Shown here: piece by piece, positions 7,638 through 15,956 of the stretch | Layout of the letters: each line of letters begins with the position of its first letter | How positions within the stretch are numbered: the stretch's first letter is position 1 | NCBI RefSeq assembly: GCF_014654365.1 | Contig: NZ_BNAY01000002.1 | Coordinates: forward strand, 186,001-250,000 | Origin: Amycolatopsis oliviviridis | GTDB taxonomy: Bacteria > Actinomycetota > Actinomycetes > Mycobacteriales > Pseudonocardiaceae | DNA: 64,000 nucleotides | Reading direction: 5' to 3' | Notes under the pieces: generated by a model | Told to the model about the DNA's origin: nothing | The model's database searches: none | The model's input: the letters and a program-made list of their open reading frames with translations, nothing else | Translations under genes and position numbers: made by a program

Positions 7638-8710
7638 TCCACTCGGGACACTTCGCCGGTCGTCGAGACGGCGTGCCCGGCGCCGCGCCCGTCCGCCGTG
7701 GCGACGATCCGGCCACGCTGGATCCGCACCGCGGCCTCGGTCTCGTCGCTGACCGCGAGCACCCCCGCGGCCGCCGCCAGCGTCCCGGTCACGTCGCACA
7801 CGACACGCACACCCGGCCAGGACGACTCGGGGAACGCCTGCCGCAGGCCGCCGCAGACCTCCGCGACGATCAGCCGGGTCAACGGCACCAGCTCGTCGGG
7901 CTCGCTGGTCACCACGACGACGGTGACCTCGCCCCTTGACGCCCGGACTGCCTCCTCGGCGGCGGCCAGCCGATGGGTGCCCAGGACGACGACCACGCCG
8001 TCGGCGGGCACGAAAGGTTCGGCGCGCACCAGGTCCACGGCCCCGGGCGGTGCCCACGGCCGGTCGGCGGCCTGCGCGGCGGGCACGATCACCGGTGTCG
8101 CCCACCAGTCGTTGAAGGCCAGCCCCGCCAGCCGTTCGCAGGCGCTCACGACGTCGAAAGGCTCGACGAGTCCCGGCGCGGCGGCCGCCAGCTGGCCGGC
8201 GCCGTGCAACGTGGTCAGCACGGTCTCCGCGAGCCGGATCCGGCGCGGGATCGGCGCCCCCGCCGGGCGATCCGGCGGGTCGAGCCGCTCCAGCGCGAGC
8301 CCGAGCAGCAGCCCGTTGAGCTTCACCAGCTGAGCGAAGGGACGCCGGATCCGCTCGTCCGCGAGCACCTCCGGCATCAGGTCGCGGGTGAGGCCCGCCT
8401 GCTCGTCGTCAAGGGGAAGCGCCGCGACCCTCGCCCTGGCCAGCGCCCCCAGCGCGTCCGGGAGTGTCGTGCCCGGCACGGCGTGCGGCGCCCTGGCCGA
8501 GCGTTCCGCCAGCTCGGCCAGGACGGCGAAGTACAGCGCGCGCTTCCCGGGGAAGTTCGAGTAGACCGCGCCGCGCGTGAGCTCCGCCCGTTCGGCGATG
8601 ACGTCGATCTTGGCGTCCCGGAAGCCCTGGTCCGCGAACTCGTCGCGCGCGGCGGCCAGCACCTTCGCGCGGTTGCGCTCCTGCGTCTCCGCCCTGCTCA
8701 GCCGGACCAT
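7634..8710 (-). CDS. TetR-family regulator with extra C-terminal domain
   Basis: The N-terminal 60 residues are a standard TetR HTH (RNRAKVLAAARDEFADQGFR, ERAELTRGAVYSNF). The protein is 358 residues, far longer than the usual 180-230. Residues about 205-358 form an additional alpha/beta-looking module with strands such as DGVVVVLGT and EVTVVVVTSE and a later GVRVVCDVTGTLAAAAG, possibly a thioredoxin/peroxiredoxin-like fold, though I cannot name it. ATG 8710 follows GGGAGG. It is divergent from the P450 gene, with an inverted repeat between, so it likely regulates the P450. Confidence 0.8.
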   Translation of the reverse strand: MVRLSRAETQERNRAKVLAAARDEFADQGFRDAKIDVIAERAELTRGAVYSNFPGKRALYFAVLAELAERSARAPHAVPGTTLPDALGALARARVAALPLDDEQAGLTRDLMPEVLADERIRRPFAQLVKLNGLLLGLALERLDPPDRPAGAPIPRRIRLAETVLTTLHGAGQLAAAAPGLVEPFDVVSACERLAGLAFNDWWATPVIVPAAQAADRPWAPPGAVDLVRAEPFVPADGVVVVLGTHRLAAAEEAVRASRGEVTVVVVTSEPDELVPLTRLIVAEVCGGLRQAFPESSWPGVRVVCDVTGTLAAAAGVLAVSDETEAAVRIQRGRIVATADGRGAGHAVSTTGEVSRVD

Positions 8711-8767
8711 CGGCCTCCCGTCACCCCGCACGTTGCCTTCGAACCCGGATCAAGATACCTTGACCAT

Positions 8768-8788
8768 TCAGATGATGAGAACATCTGA
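8768..8788. promoter_or_regulatory. Candidate operator between TetR and P450
   Basis: The inverted repeat TCAGATG-N7-CATCTGA lies in the roughly 100-bp divergent region just after a TTGACC hexamer (8759-8764). It is positioned to control the P450 promoter and probably the divergent TetR gene. The two ATG codons upstream of the P450 TTG start lie inside it. Confidence 0.5.
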
Positions 8789-8816
8789 TTTGAACATCCG
8801 AACTGGGAGAGCTGCC

Positions 8817-10007
8817 TTGTCCGACGTTCCCGAGATCCAGCTGACCGACCCCGAGGTCCTGCGCGATCCGTTCACCGCGTACAGCCCCGCCCGCGAGCGC
8901 TCCCCGATCGCCAAGCTCGTCGCGCCGGGGTTCGCACTGTGGGCGGTCCTTCGGCACGACGAGGCGCGGAAGATGCTGAGCGACCCGCGCTTCGCCTTGA
9001 GCCCGGCCAGCTACCCGCCGATGGACATCCCCGAGCACTGCCGCCCGTACATGCGGTCCATGCAGGTGGTCGAGGGCCCGGAACACCTCCGGCTCCGGCG
9101 CCTCGTGTCCCCCGCGTTCACCCCGCGCAAGGCGGCCGCGCTCCGCCCGGGAATCGAGCGGCTCGTGGACGATCTCCTCGACGGTCTCGCCGGCCAGAGC
9201 GAGATCGACCTGGTCACCGCCTTCGCGCGTCCGCTGCCGGTCGACGTGATCTGCGCGTTGGTCGGCATCGCCGAAGCCGACCGTCCGCGCTGGCGCGAGT
9301 ACGGCACGATGGTCGCGGCGGGCGACGGCCCCGGGCTGCAGAACGCGGTCCCGGCAATCGTCGAGGACGCGCTCGCCGCCATCGCGAAACGGAAGCTCGA
9401 ACCGAGCGAAGACGTCGTCTCCCAGCTTCTCCAGATCCAGGCCGAAGACGGCGACAGGCTCAGCGAAACCGAACTGGTCTCCCTGGTCTGGCAGCTCGTC
9501 CTCGGCGGCCAGGTGCCCGGCAACCTCATCGCCAACGCCGTCGAGGTCCTGCTCTCCCACCCGGACCAGCTGGCCGCGCTCCGCGAAGACCCGGCCCTCA
9601 TGCCCGGGGCGGTCGAGGAACTGATGCGCTGGTGCAGCCCCCAGCTGCTGACGATCCCCCGGATCACCACCACCGACGTCCGGATCGGCGACGTCACGAT
9701 CCCGAAAGGAGAACCTGTTACCGTCGCGATCGCCGCGGCGAACCGGGATCCGAAAGCGTTCCCCGACCCGGACGTCTTCGACATCCGGCGCGCCGCGGGC
9801 CCGGCGTGGCATCTGGCGTTCGCCCACGGCCCGCATTTCTGCCTCGGCGCCTCATTGGCCAGGGTGCAGACGGAAGTCGCCCTCGCCGCACTGCTGCGGC
9901 GATTCCCCGATCTCGCACTCGCCGACGGCCTGCTGCGGATCCCCGACCCGGGCACCTGGCGACTGAACGCATTGCCGGTCAGGCTGCGCGCGGCGGTTGC
10001 GAACTGA
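8817..10007 (+). CDS. Cytochrome P450 with altered I-helix motif
   Basis: This 396-residue soluble bacterial P450 has the heme-cysteine loop FAHGPHFCLGASLAR, the ExxR motif in VEELMRWCSP and WREYGTMVAAGDG. The I-helix segment reads LVLGGQVPGNLIAN where the family usually has AGHETT or AGxDT, so the acid-alcohol pair used in oxygen activation is missing. TTG 8817 is chosen because GGGAGA precedes it at six bases; two ATGs upstream lie in the operator repeat. It is probably controlled by the divergent TetR gene. Its stop lies within a KstR-type site serving the next gene. Substrate unknown. Confidence 0.88.
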   Translation: MSDVPEIQLTDPEVLRDPFTAYSPARERSPIAKLVAPGFALWAVLRHDEARKMLSDPRFALSPASYPPMDIPEHCRPYMRSMQVVEGPEHLRLRRLVSPAFTPRKAAALRPGIERLVDDLLDGLAGQSEIDLVTAFARPLPVDVICALVGIAEADRPRWREYGTMVAAGDGPGLQNAVPAIVEDALAAIAKRKLEPSEDVVSQLLQIQAEDGDRLSETELVSLVWQLVLGGQVPGNLIANAVEVLLSHPDQLAALREDPALMPGAVEELMRWCSPQLLTIPRITTTDVRIGDVTIPKGEPVTVAIAAANRDPKAFPDPDVFDIRRAAGPAWHLAFAHGPHFCLGASLARVQTEVALAALLRRFPDLALADGLLRIPDPGTWRLNALPVRLRAAVAN

Positions 10008-10018
10008 AACACGTTCTA
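10005..10018. promoter_or_regulatory. KstR-type palindrome upstream of LLM oxidoreductase
   Basis: TGAAACACGTTCTA fits the established KstR operator pattern TnnAACnnGTTnnA exactly. Its first three bases are the P450 stop codon. It lies 15 bp upstream of the GTG start of the LLM oxidoreductase, where a repressor would block initiation. Confidence 0.55.
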
Positions 10019-10032
10019 ATAATGTGCGATCG

Positions 10033-10890
10033 GTGAAACACGGGATCGTTCTGTTCACCAGTGACCGGGGCATCACCCCGGCGGCCGCCGCACGGGCGGC
10101 GGAAGCCGCGGGCTTCGACACCTTCCACGTACCCGAACACACGCACATCCCGGTCAAACGGGAGGCTCCGCATCCGCGCACCGGCGACTCGTCACTGCCC
10201 GACGACCGCTACCTGCGCACGCTGGACCCGTGGGTCGCGCTGGCGACAGCGGCTTCGGTGACCACGCGGATCCGGCTCGCGACGGCGGTGGCCCTCCCGG
10301 TCGAGAGCGACCCGATCACGCTGGCGAAGACGATCGCCAGCCTCGATCACCTCTCGGCCGGGCGGGTCACCCTCGGCGTCGGCTTCGGCTGGAACGTCGA
10401 CGAACTGGCCGATCACGGCGTCCCGGGGAACAGGCGGCGGACGGTCCTGCGTGAGTACATCGAGGCAATGCGCGCGCTCTGGACGGACGACGAAGCCTCG
10501 TACGCGGGCGAGTTCGTCTCGTTCGGCGCGAGCTGGGCGTGGCCGAAACCGGCTCAGGCCCACATCCCGGTGATCGTCGGCGCGGGCGGGACGGAGAAGA
10601 CGTTCCGCTGGATCGCGAAGTCGGCCGACGGCTGGCTCACCACCCCTGGCGACACGGACATCGAGGACAAGGCCCGGCGGCTGCGCGAGATCTGGCACGA
10701 GGCGGGCCGCGCCGGCGAACCGGAGATCTCGGCCCTCGGCGTCCGCCCGGATCCGGAGAACCTGGCCAAGCTGGAAGCGGCCGGGGTCACCGAGACGATC
10801 TTCGGTCTCCCGGACCGCTCCCCCGACGAGGTCATGGCCTGGCTTCAGCGCCTCGCCGGGAAGCTCAGCCTGCCCGCTGCGAGTCGATGA
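10033..10890 (+). CDS. LLM-class F420-dependent oxidoreductase
   Basis: This 285-residue TIM-barrel protein has luciferase-like features: KHGIVLFTSDRGITPAAAAR at the start, LSAGRVTLGVGFGWNVDEL, PVIVGAGGTEKTFRWIAKSADGWL and a C-terminal helix. It resembles the Rv2161c-type F420 oxidoreductases. These enzymes use reduced F420 to reduce organic substrates, and fgd in this window could supply the reductant. The GTG at 10033 has no ribosome site (GTG 10024 is an alternative), so the message is probably leaderless. A KstR-like operator overlaps its promoter region. Its 3' end overlaps the convergent kinase gene by 26 bp. Confidence 0.85.
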   Translation: MKHGIVLFTSDRGITPAAAARAAEAAGFDTFHVPEHTHIPVKREAPHPRTGDSSLPDDRYLRTLDPWVALATAASVTTRIRLATAVALPVESDPITLAKTIASLDHLSAGRVTLGVGFGWNVDELADHGVPGNRRRTVLREYIEAMRALWTDDEASYAGEFVSFGASWAWPKPAQAHIPVIVGAGGTEKTFRWIAKSADGWLTTPGDTDIEDKARRLREIWHEAGRAGEPEISALGVRPDPENLAKLEAAGVTETIFGLPDRSPDEVMAWLQRLAGKLSLPAASR

Positions 10891-12271
10891 GCCAACGGCC
10901 GTCCTGCTGCACCAGGACGAAGGTCTCCCGCCCCGTCTTGGTCCCGCCGCCCGCCAAGACGTAGGTGAGCGTCGCCGACACCGTGTTCCCGGTTTCGGAC
11001 ACGTTTGACACGGTCACCGCGCTGTACGTCTTCCAGTAGCTCGAGTACCGCTCGAAGCTCTGGTTCCTGCTGCGCTTGAAGTTGTCGCTCAGCGTCGCGA
11101 ATCCGGCCTGCAGGTTGCCCGGGATGAGGGTGTAGTACGCCGAGAGAGCCTGCCCCGCTGTCTGAGCCGGAGGCGGTGCCGAGGACGGCGGCGTCGAAGG
11201 CGGGGGCGGTGACGACGAAGGCACTTCAGACGGCGTAGGCGGCGGGGCGACCGGCTCCGACGACGGCGGCGCGGCACTCTGCGACTGCGAGGCAGGCGGC
11301 GGTGCGGAGCCGGACGGAGTGTCTTCGCCGCGATTGAGCACCACGACCACGGCCGCGGCGGCGACCGCCGCGAGCACCAGGAACACGACGATGACGCCGA
11401 TCAGCATCCCCTTGCGCGCCTTCGGCGGCGGTTCCTCGGCGACGAGCGTCGTCGGCTCCCCCGCCGCCAGCGCCCGCAGCTCGCGTTCGGTCTCGGTCAT
11501 CGTCGGCCTGCTGTCCGGCCGGACATCGAGCAGCCGGTTCAGCAGCGGCGTCAGGATCCCCGACTTGGTCGGCGGGGTGATCTCCCCGCTCGAAGCGCGG
11601 TACAGCAGCGCGATCGGGTTCTCCGCCGTGCCGTACGGCGTGCCGCCTTCGAGCGCGGTGTACAGCGTCGCGCCCAGGGAGAACACGTCGGAAGCGGAAG
11701 TGGCATCCTCACCGCGGGCGACCTCGGGCGCCAGGAACGCCGGCGTCCCGGAGATCTCGCCGGTCGCGGTCAGCTGGACGTCACCCATCGCCCGTGAGAT
11801 CCCGAAGTCGGTGATCTTGACGGTGTCGTCGTCGCCGAGCAGGACGTTGCCGGGCTTGATGTCGCGGTGGACGATGCCCGCCCGGTGCGCGGCCGCCAGC
11901 GCCGAGCACAGCTGGATGGCGAGCCGGATGACGTCGTCGACCTCCATCGGCCCGTCGCGCAGCTTGTCCGCGAGGCTCGTCGAGGGCAGGTACTCCATGA
12001 TGATCCACGGGCGGTCCTGCTCGTCGATCACCCCGAAGACGGTGATGGCGTGCGGATGCACCAGCCGCGCGGCGATCCTGGCCTCGCGCAGGGCGCGGTT
12101 CTTGGCCTCGTCGGCCTTCTGCTCCCCTTGCCCGTGCGGCAACAGGAGTTCCTTCACCGCGACCGTGCGCTCCAGGTTGTCGTCGCGCGCCCGCCACACG
12201 GTGCCCATGGAGCCACCGCCGACGGGCTCGATGAGATCGAACCGGTCGGCGAGGCGGCGGATCTCCTCCAT
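10865..12271 (-). CDS. Membrane serine/threonine protein kinase
   Basis: This 468-residue PknB-like kinase has the glycine loop VGGGSMGTV, the invariant lysine in VAVKEL, the catalytic HRDIKPGNVLL, the DFG motif in TDFGIS and the activation-segment end GTPAFLAPE. A single transmembrane helix follows at about residues 287-313, then a Pro/Ser-rich linker and a roughly 90-residue external domain (YYTLIPGNLQAGFATLSDNF) resembling NTF2-like sensor ends. It would sense an extracellular cue and phosphorylate cytoplasmic targets. ATG 12271; it stands alone and is divergent from the IclR gene. Confidence 0.92.
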   Translation of the reverse strand: MEEIRRLADRFDLIEPVGGGSMGTVWRARDDNLERTVAVKELLLPHGQGEQKADEAKNRALREARIAARLVHPHAITVFGVIDEQDRPWIIMEYLPSTSLADKLRDGPMEVDDVIRLAIQLCSALAAAHRAGIVHRDIKPGNVLLGDDDTVKITDFGISRAMGDVQLTATGEISGTPAFLAPEVARGEDATSASDVFSLGATLYTALEGGTPYGTAENPIALLYRASSGEITPPTKSGILTPLLNRLLDVRPDSRPTMTETERELRALAAGEPTTLVAEEPPPKARKGMLIGVIVVFLVLAAVAAAAVVVVLNRGEDTPSGSAPPPASQSQSAAPPSSEPVAPPPTPSEVPSSSPPPPSTPPSSAPPPAQTAGQALSAYYTLIPGNLQAGFATLSDNFKRSRNQSFERYSSYWKTYSAVTVSNVSETGNTVSATLTYVLAGGGTKTGRETFVLVQQDGRWLIDSQRAG

Positions 12272-12501
12272 TATCGACGTCCCCCTGGAGCTGTGGTGTT
12301 CGCGCGAACCTTGCCAGCATGCCAGGAACGCACCGGGACACCGGACCCGGCACGGTGGTTTCCGACGCGGTGTCGGTCACGTCCGTGATGGGACCGTTCA
12401 GCGGAACCCCGCCCCATCGGCTGCCCGAAAGTCCGTGTCCCGGACGCGCCGAAGCGCACTTTACTTCTCCGATGTGGCCTGACTTCGGGGAAAGGGCGGC
12501 G

Positions 12502-13194
12502 ATGCGGGAAACCATCGGCGGACGTGGCGTGCTCGAAGGCGCGTTCACGTTGCTCGAGGCACTCGACGAGCACGGTGGGCAGGCGGGGCTGACCCAGCTC
12601 GTGCGCGCCACGGGGCTCCCGAAGACCACCGTGCACCGGCTCCTCGACCAGCTGGCCGACCTCGGCGCGGTCGAACGAGCGGGCAGCGGCTACCGGATCG
12701 GCTCGCGGGTGTTCCGGCTCGGCCGGTTCTGGCAGCCCGAACTGCGGTATCTGGCCAAGGAATGGCTGCCGCCGCTTTCGGCGCGGATGCGCGCGAGCCT
12801 GGTGCTCGTGGTCCCGAGGGAGGGCCGGGCGCTGGTCGCGGCCGGGGCCGTGCTGCCCGCCGACGACGTCCCCGTGTGGCCGGGCACTCCGCTGCCGCCG
12901 GGGACCGCCGCCGGACGGCTGCTCGCCGCGCACCACCCGTCGCTGGCGGAACCGGACGCCGACGCGCTGGGGATCCGCACGGCCGGGTACGCGACCGAGT
13001 CGGAGGCCATCACGGAGGGGCTCGGCTGCGCGGCCGTCGGCATCAGGACGCCGGACGGCCGGGTCGGCGCGGCCCTCGCCGCGGTCCTGCCTGTCCGGCG
13101 TGACCCGGTTTCGGTGGTCGCCGGTTTGGCGGGCGCCGCGCGTTCCTTCGGCGCGGCGCTCTCCGATCACTCACCGCCGAAGCGGGCCGGATGA
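12502..13194 (+). CDS. IclR-family transcriptional regulator
   Basis: This 230-residue protein has the IclR winged HTH at residues about 6-65 (LEGAFTLLEALDEHGGQAGL, then TGLPKTTVHRLLDQLADLGA) and a C-terminal effector domain with LVVPREGRALVAAGAVLP and a final GLGCAAVGIRTPDG segment. ATG 12502 is preferred, after a purine-rich GGGGAAAGGGCGG. The effector domain is slightly short for the family (usually about 250 residues in all). The downstream secreted amidase is a possible target, separated by about 296 bp in which I see only a weak hairpin near 13252-13270. Confidence 0.85.
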   Translation: MRETIGGRGVLEGAFTLLEALDEHGGQAGLTQLVRATGLPKTTVHRLLDQLADLGAVERAGSGYRIGSRVFRLGRFWQPELRYLAKEWLPPLSARMRASLVLVVPREGRALVAAGAVLPADDVPVWPGTPLPPGTAAGRLLAAHHPSLAEPDADALGIRTAGYATESEAITEGLGCAAVGIRTPDGRVGAALAAVLPVRRDPVSVVAGLAGAARSFGAALSDHSPPKRAG

Positions 13195-13490
13195 TCGACG
13201 AACCCCGAACAATCCCCGAACAACCCGAAAACCGGCACATCGCCGAAATCGGACGGAATTTTTCCGACGGGAATCACCGGACTCGTCTCACCCTGCGTCC
13301 GCGCCCGGCCGCTCCGCGTACCGAAGTCACGCCTCGTCCCGGCCTGTCATGCCGTTCCCGTGACTGATCGCCTACCGGACCGCCGCCCGCCCGACAATTC
13401 AATCACCGTTTTCCCGTCACCATTCGGCGTTTCCGGAATGAAGCGCCACCCGTACGGTTCAGGAATTCTTTCGACCAAGGAGGGAATTCC

Positions 13491-15107
13491 TTGACAAGAC
13501 ATTCCTTGCGCAGACGCGGTGCGGCCGTGTCCGCGTTTCTCGCCATGGTGTTCGTCGCGTCCGCGACCACGGCCGTCCCGGCGCAGGCCGGGGCCTTCTC
13601 CGGCCGTCCCGTCGTGGCCGGGATCGACCTGGAACGGGCGACGATCCCCGACCTGCAACGGGCGATGCGCTCAGGAAGGCTGTCCTCGGTCGAACTGACC
13701 TCGTTCTACCTGCAGCGGATCCGGAAACTGAATCCGACGCTGCACGCGGTGCTCACCACGAACCCGGACGCGCTGCGGCTCGCCGCGGAAAGTGACGCGA
13801 GGCGGCACCGGCACCGGTCGAAGGGACCGATGGACGGAATCCCGGTGCTGCTCAAGGACAACATCGACACCGCGGACCGGCAGCCGACCACCGCGGGTTC
13901 GACCGCGCTGCTGGAATCCCGCCCGTACCGTGACGCCGGCGTGGTCGAAAACCTGCGTGAGGCCGGGGCGGTCATCCTCGGCAAGGCCAACCTGTCGGAA
14001 TGGTCGAGCTACCGGTCCACCAGTTCGTCGAACGGCTGGAGCCCGCTCGCGGGCCAGACCGCCAACCCCTACGTCCTCGACCGCAACCCGTGCGGCTCGT
14101 CGTCCGGTCCGGGAGTGGCCGTCGCTGCGCATCTGGCGACCGTCGCCGTCGGGACCGAAACGGACGGTTCGATCAGCTGCCCGTCCGGTGCCAACGGCAT
14201 CGTGGGTGTCAAGCCGAGCCTCGGGCTGGTCAGCCGCAGCGGGATCGTGCCGGTGTCGAAGCAGCAGGACACCGCGGGGCCGATGGCGCGCAACGTGGTC
14301 GACGCCGCGATCCTGCTCGCGGCCCTCAACGGCGCCGACCGCCGTGACCCGATCACCGTCGACGCCGCCCGGCAGTCCCTCGACGACTACACGAAGTTCT
14401 TGCGCCCCAACGCCTTGCGCGGCAAGCGAATCGGTGTCTGGCGTGAGGTCTACACCCCGGACGACACGACGAAGGCGGCGTTCGAGCAGGCGCTGGGCAA
14501 GCTGCGGAAGCTCGGTGCGACCACGGTGGAGATCACGATCCCCTACCTGGACGTCATCGCGGCGAACGAGTTCCCCGCGATCAGGACCGAGTTCAAGCAC
14601 GACCTGAACGCCTACCTCGCGTCCACCGGCGGCAAGCACCCCGCCGACCTGGCCGGGCTGATCCAGTACAACCTGGACCACGCGGCGATCGAGATGCCTT
14701 ACTGGACGCAGAATCTGTGGGACCGTTCGCAGGCGACGACCGGTGACCTGAACGATCCGGCCTACCGCGCGATGCGGGAAGCGGCGACGAGCGCTGCCCG
14801 GCGAGGCCTCGACGAGACGCTGCGCGGGAACAAGCTGGACGCGATCGTTGCGCCGACCAACAACGCCGCGTGGAAGACGCAACTCGGGGTCGGGGACGGC
14901 GCGCTGCTCATCGACTCGTCCGGACCGGCGGCGGTGTCGGGCTACGCCAACATGACCGTCCCGATGGCCTACGCCGGGCCGCTGCCGCTGGGACTGTCGA
15001 TCATGGGCGGGCGGTTCAGCGAACCGTCGCTGCTGGCCATCGCCTACGCCTTCGAGCAGGACACGAAGGTCCGGCGACTGCCGACCTTCATCCCGTCCAT
15101 CGGCTGA
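13491..15107 (+). CDS. Secreted amidase (amidase-signature family)
   Basis: This 538-residue protein starts at a TTG preceded by AAGGAGGG. It has a basic n-region and hydrophobic core (SLRRRGAAVSAFLAMVFVAS) ending AQA, a signal-peptide cleavage site near residue 32. The amidase signature follows: catalytic lysine in GIPVLLKDNIDTAD (about K122), the GSSSGPGVAVAA serine region and the TETDGSISCPSGANG serine nucleophile. The Ser-cisSer-Lys triad hydrolyses amide bonds, here outside the cell. Substrate is unknown, though secreted members act on peptide or aryl amides. It converges with a TetR gene over a shared hairpin. Confidence 0.9.
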   Translation: MTRHSLRRRGAAVSAFLAMVFVASATTAVPAQAGAFSGRPVVAGIDLERATIPDLQRAMRSGRLSSVELTSFYLQRIRKLNPTLHAVLTTNPDALRLAAESDARRHRHRSKGPMDGIPVLLKDNIDTADRQPTTAGSTALLESRPYRDAGVVENLREAGAVILGKANLSEWSSYRSTSSSNGWSPLAGQTANPYVLDRNPCGSSSGPGVAVAAHLATVAVGTETDGSISCPSGANGIVGVKPSLGLVSRSGIVPVSKQQDTAGPMARNVVDAAILLAALNGADRRDPITVDAARQSLDDYTKFLRPNALRGKRIGVWREVYTPDDTTKAAFEQALGKLRKLGATTVEITIPYLDVIAANEFPAIRTEFKHDLNAYLASTGGKHPADLAGLIQYNLDHAAIEMPYWTQNLWDRSQATTGDLNDPAYRAMREAATSAARRGLDETLRGNKLDAIVAPTNNAAWKTQLGVGDGALLIDSSGPAAVSGYANMTVPMAYAGPLPLGLSIMGGRFSEPSLLAIAYAFEQDTKVRRLPTFIPSIG

Positions 15108-15114
15108 GCCCGCC

Positions 15115-15175
15115 GAAGTACATGATGGCCCCCTTCCTTGCGCCCAGGTACAGGAAGGGGGCCATCATGTACTTC
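15115..15175. terminator. Long hairpin between amidase and TetR (family A)
   Basis: Perfect 24-bp arms (15115-15138 and 15152-15175) with a 13-base loop. The arm core is GGCCCCCTTCCT with GTACATGATG outside it. The TetR stop codon starts inside the right arm. It is one of several family A hairpins in the window. Confidence 0.8.
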
Positions 15176-15710
15176 ACCTCAGGAACGCGAGGCTGCGCTC
15201 GGCCTCCTCGACGGCGGAGTCACGCTCGACGTGACCGTCGATCGCGAGTGTGGCCAGCCCGTGGAGCAGGCACCACAGCGTGATGGCGAACCCGTCCGGA
15301 TCGGTCCGCTCCCCCACCCGGTCGGCCAGCAGCGCACACGTCTCCCGGTGCGCGTCGCCCAGCTCCGGATACGCGGCGCGGTCACCGATGCCGGCGCCCA
15401 CCATCAACCGGTACAGCGCGGGATTCTCCAGCGCGAAGCCGAGGTAGGAACGCCCGAGCGCGGTCACCGTCCCGGCGCCACAGCCACGCAGGTGCCCCTG
15501 CAGTTCGGCATGCCCTTCTAGCGCGACCGCCACCAGCAACGCGTCCTTGTCGCGGAAATGCCGGTACGGCGCCGCGGTGGACGCGCCCACCTTCGCGACC
15601 GCGCCGCGCAGGCTCACCCCCTCGGGACCTCGCTCGACGAGCACCTCCCGTGCGGCCATGACGAGCGCACGACGAAGGTCCCCGTGATGATAGGAACGTT
15701 TGACGACCAT
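15174..15710 (-). CDS. TetR-family transcriptional regulator
   Basis: This 178-residue protein starts MVVKRSYHHGDLRRALVMAA with LRGAVAKVGASTAAPYRHF, the TetR group with a YHHG box and a WHG (TetR_C_13/33-like) ligand domain, here LWCLLHGLATLAIDG. ATG 15710 is chosen after GGGGGGTCC because homologues begin with this motif; the frame stays open nine codons further. It converges with the amidase gene. The KstD-like gene lies upstream on the same strand, separated by a long hairpin, so separate transcription is likely. Confidence 0.87.
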   Translation of the reverse strand: MVVKRSYHHGDLRRALVMAAREVLVERGPEGVSLRGAVAKVGASTAAPYRHFRDKDALLVAVALEGHAELQGHLRGCGAGTVTALGRSYLGFALENPALYRLMVGAGIGDRAAYPELGDAHRETCALLADRVGERTDPDGFAITLWCLLHGLATLAIDGHVERDSAVEEAERSLAFLR

Positions 15711-15784
15711 GGCGGACCCCCCAGCCCTTTGTGCCACGCGAACGCCTCACCTTAGCGGAGGGCACGCTCCGGTGGAGCCGCCGG

Positions 15785-15843
15785 AGGTACATGAAGGCCC
15801 CCTTCCTTGCGATAGGCGCAAGGAAGGGGGCCTTCATGTACCT
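15785..15843. repeat. Family A hairpin, perfect 26-bp arms
   Basis: Arms 15785-15810 and 15818-15843 are perfectly complementary around a 7-base loop. The core is ATGAAGGCCCCCTTCCTTGC. It lies between the KstD-like gene and the TetR gene, both minus strand, and could terminate the former. A shorter relative GTGAAGG-AGG-CCTTCAC follows at 15882-15900. Confidence 0.8.
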
Positions 15844-15956
15844 GGGCCCGTTGTGAAGGTCGAGTTTCCTCGGCTGAGCCGCGTGAAGGAGGCCTTCACG
15901 GACCCGCGCGCCCGGACAGCCCACGTTTGCCTTGCCCCAAGGGAAACCGGCCCCCT

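Noticed and set aside
13252..13270. Weak hairpin CGGAA-TTT-TTCCG upstream of the amidase
   Set aside because: The stem is only five bases and AT-centred; it may occur by chance and no gene end lies next to it except IclR 60 bp away.
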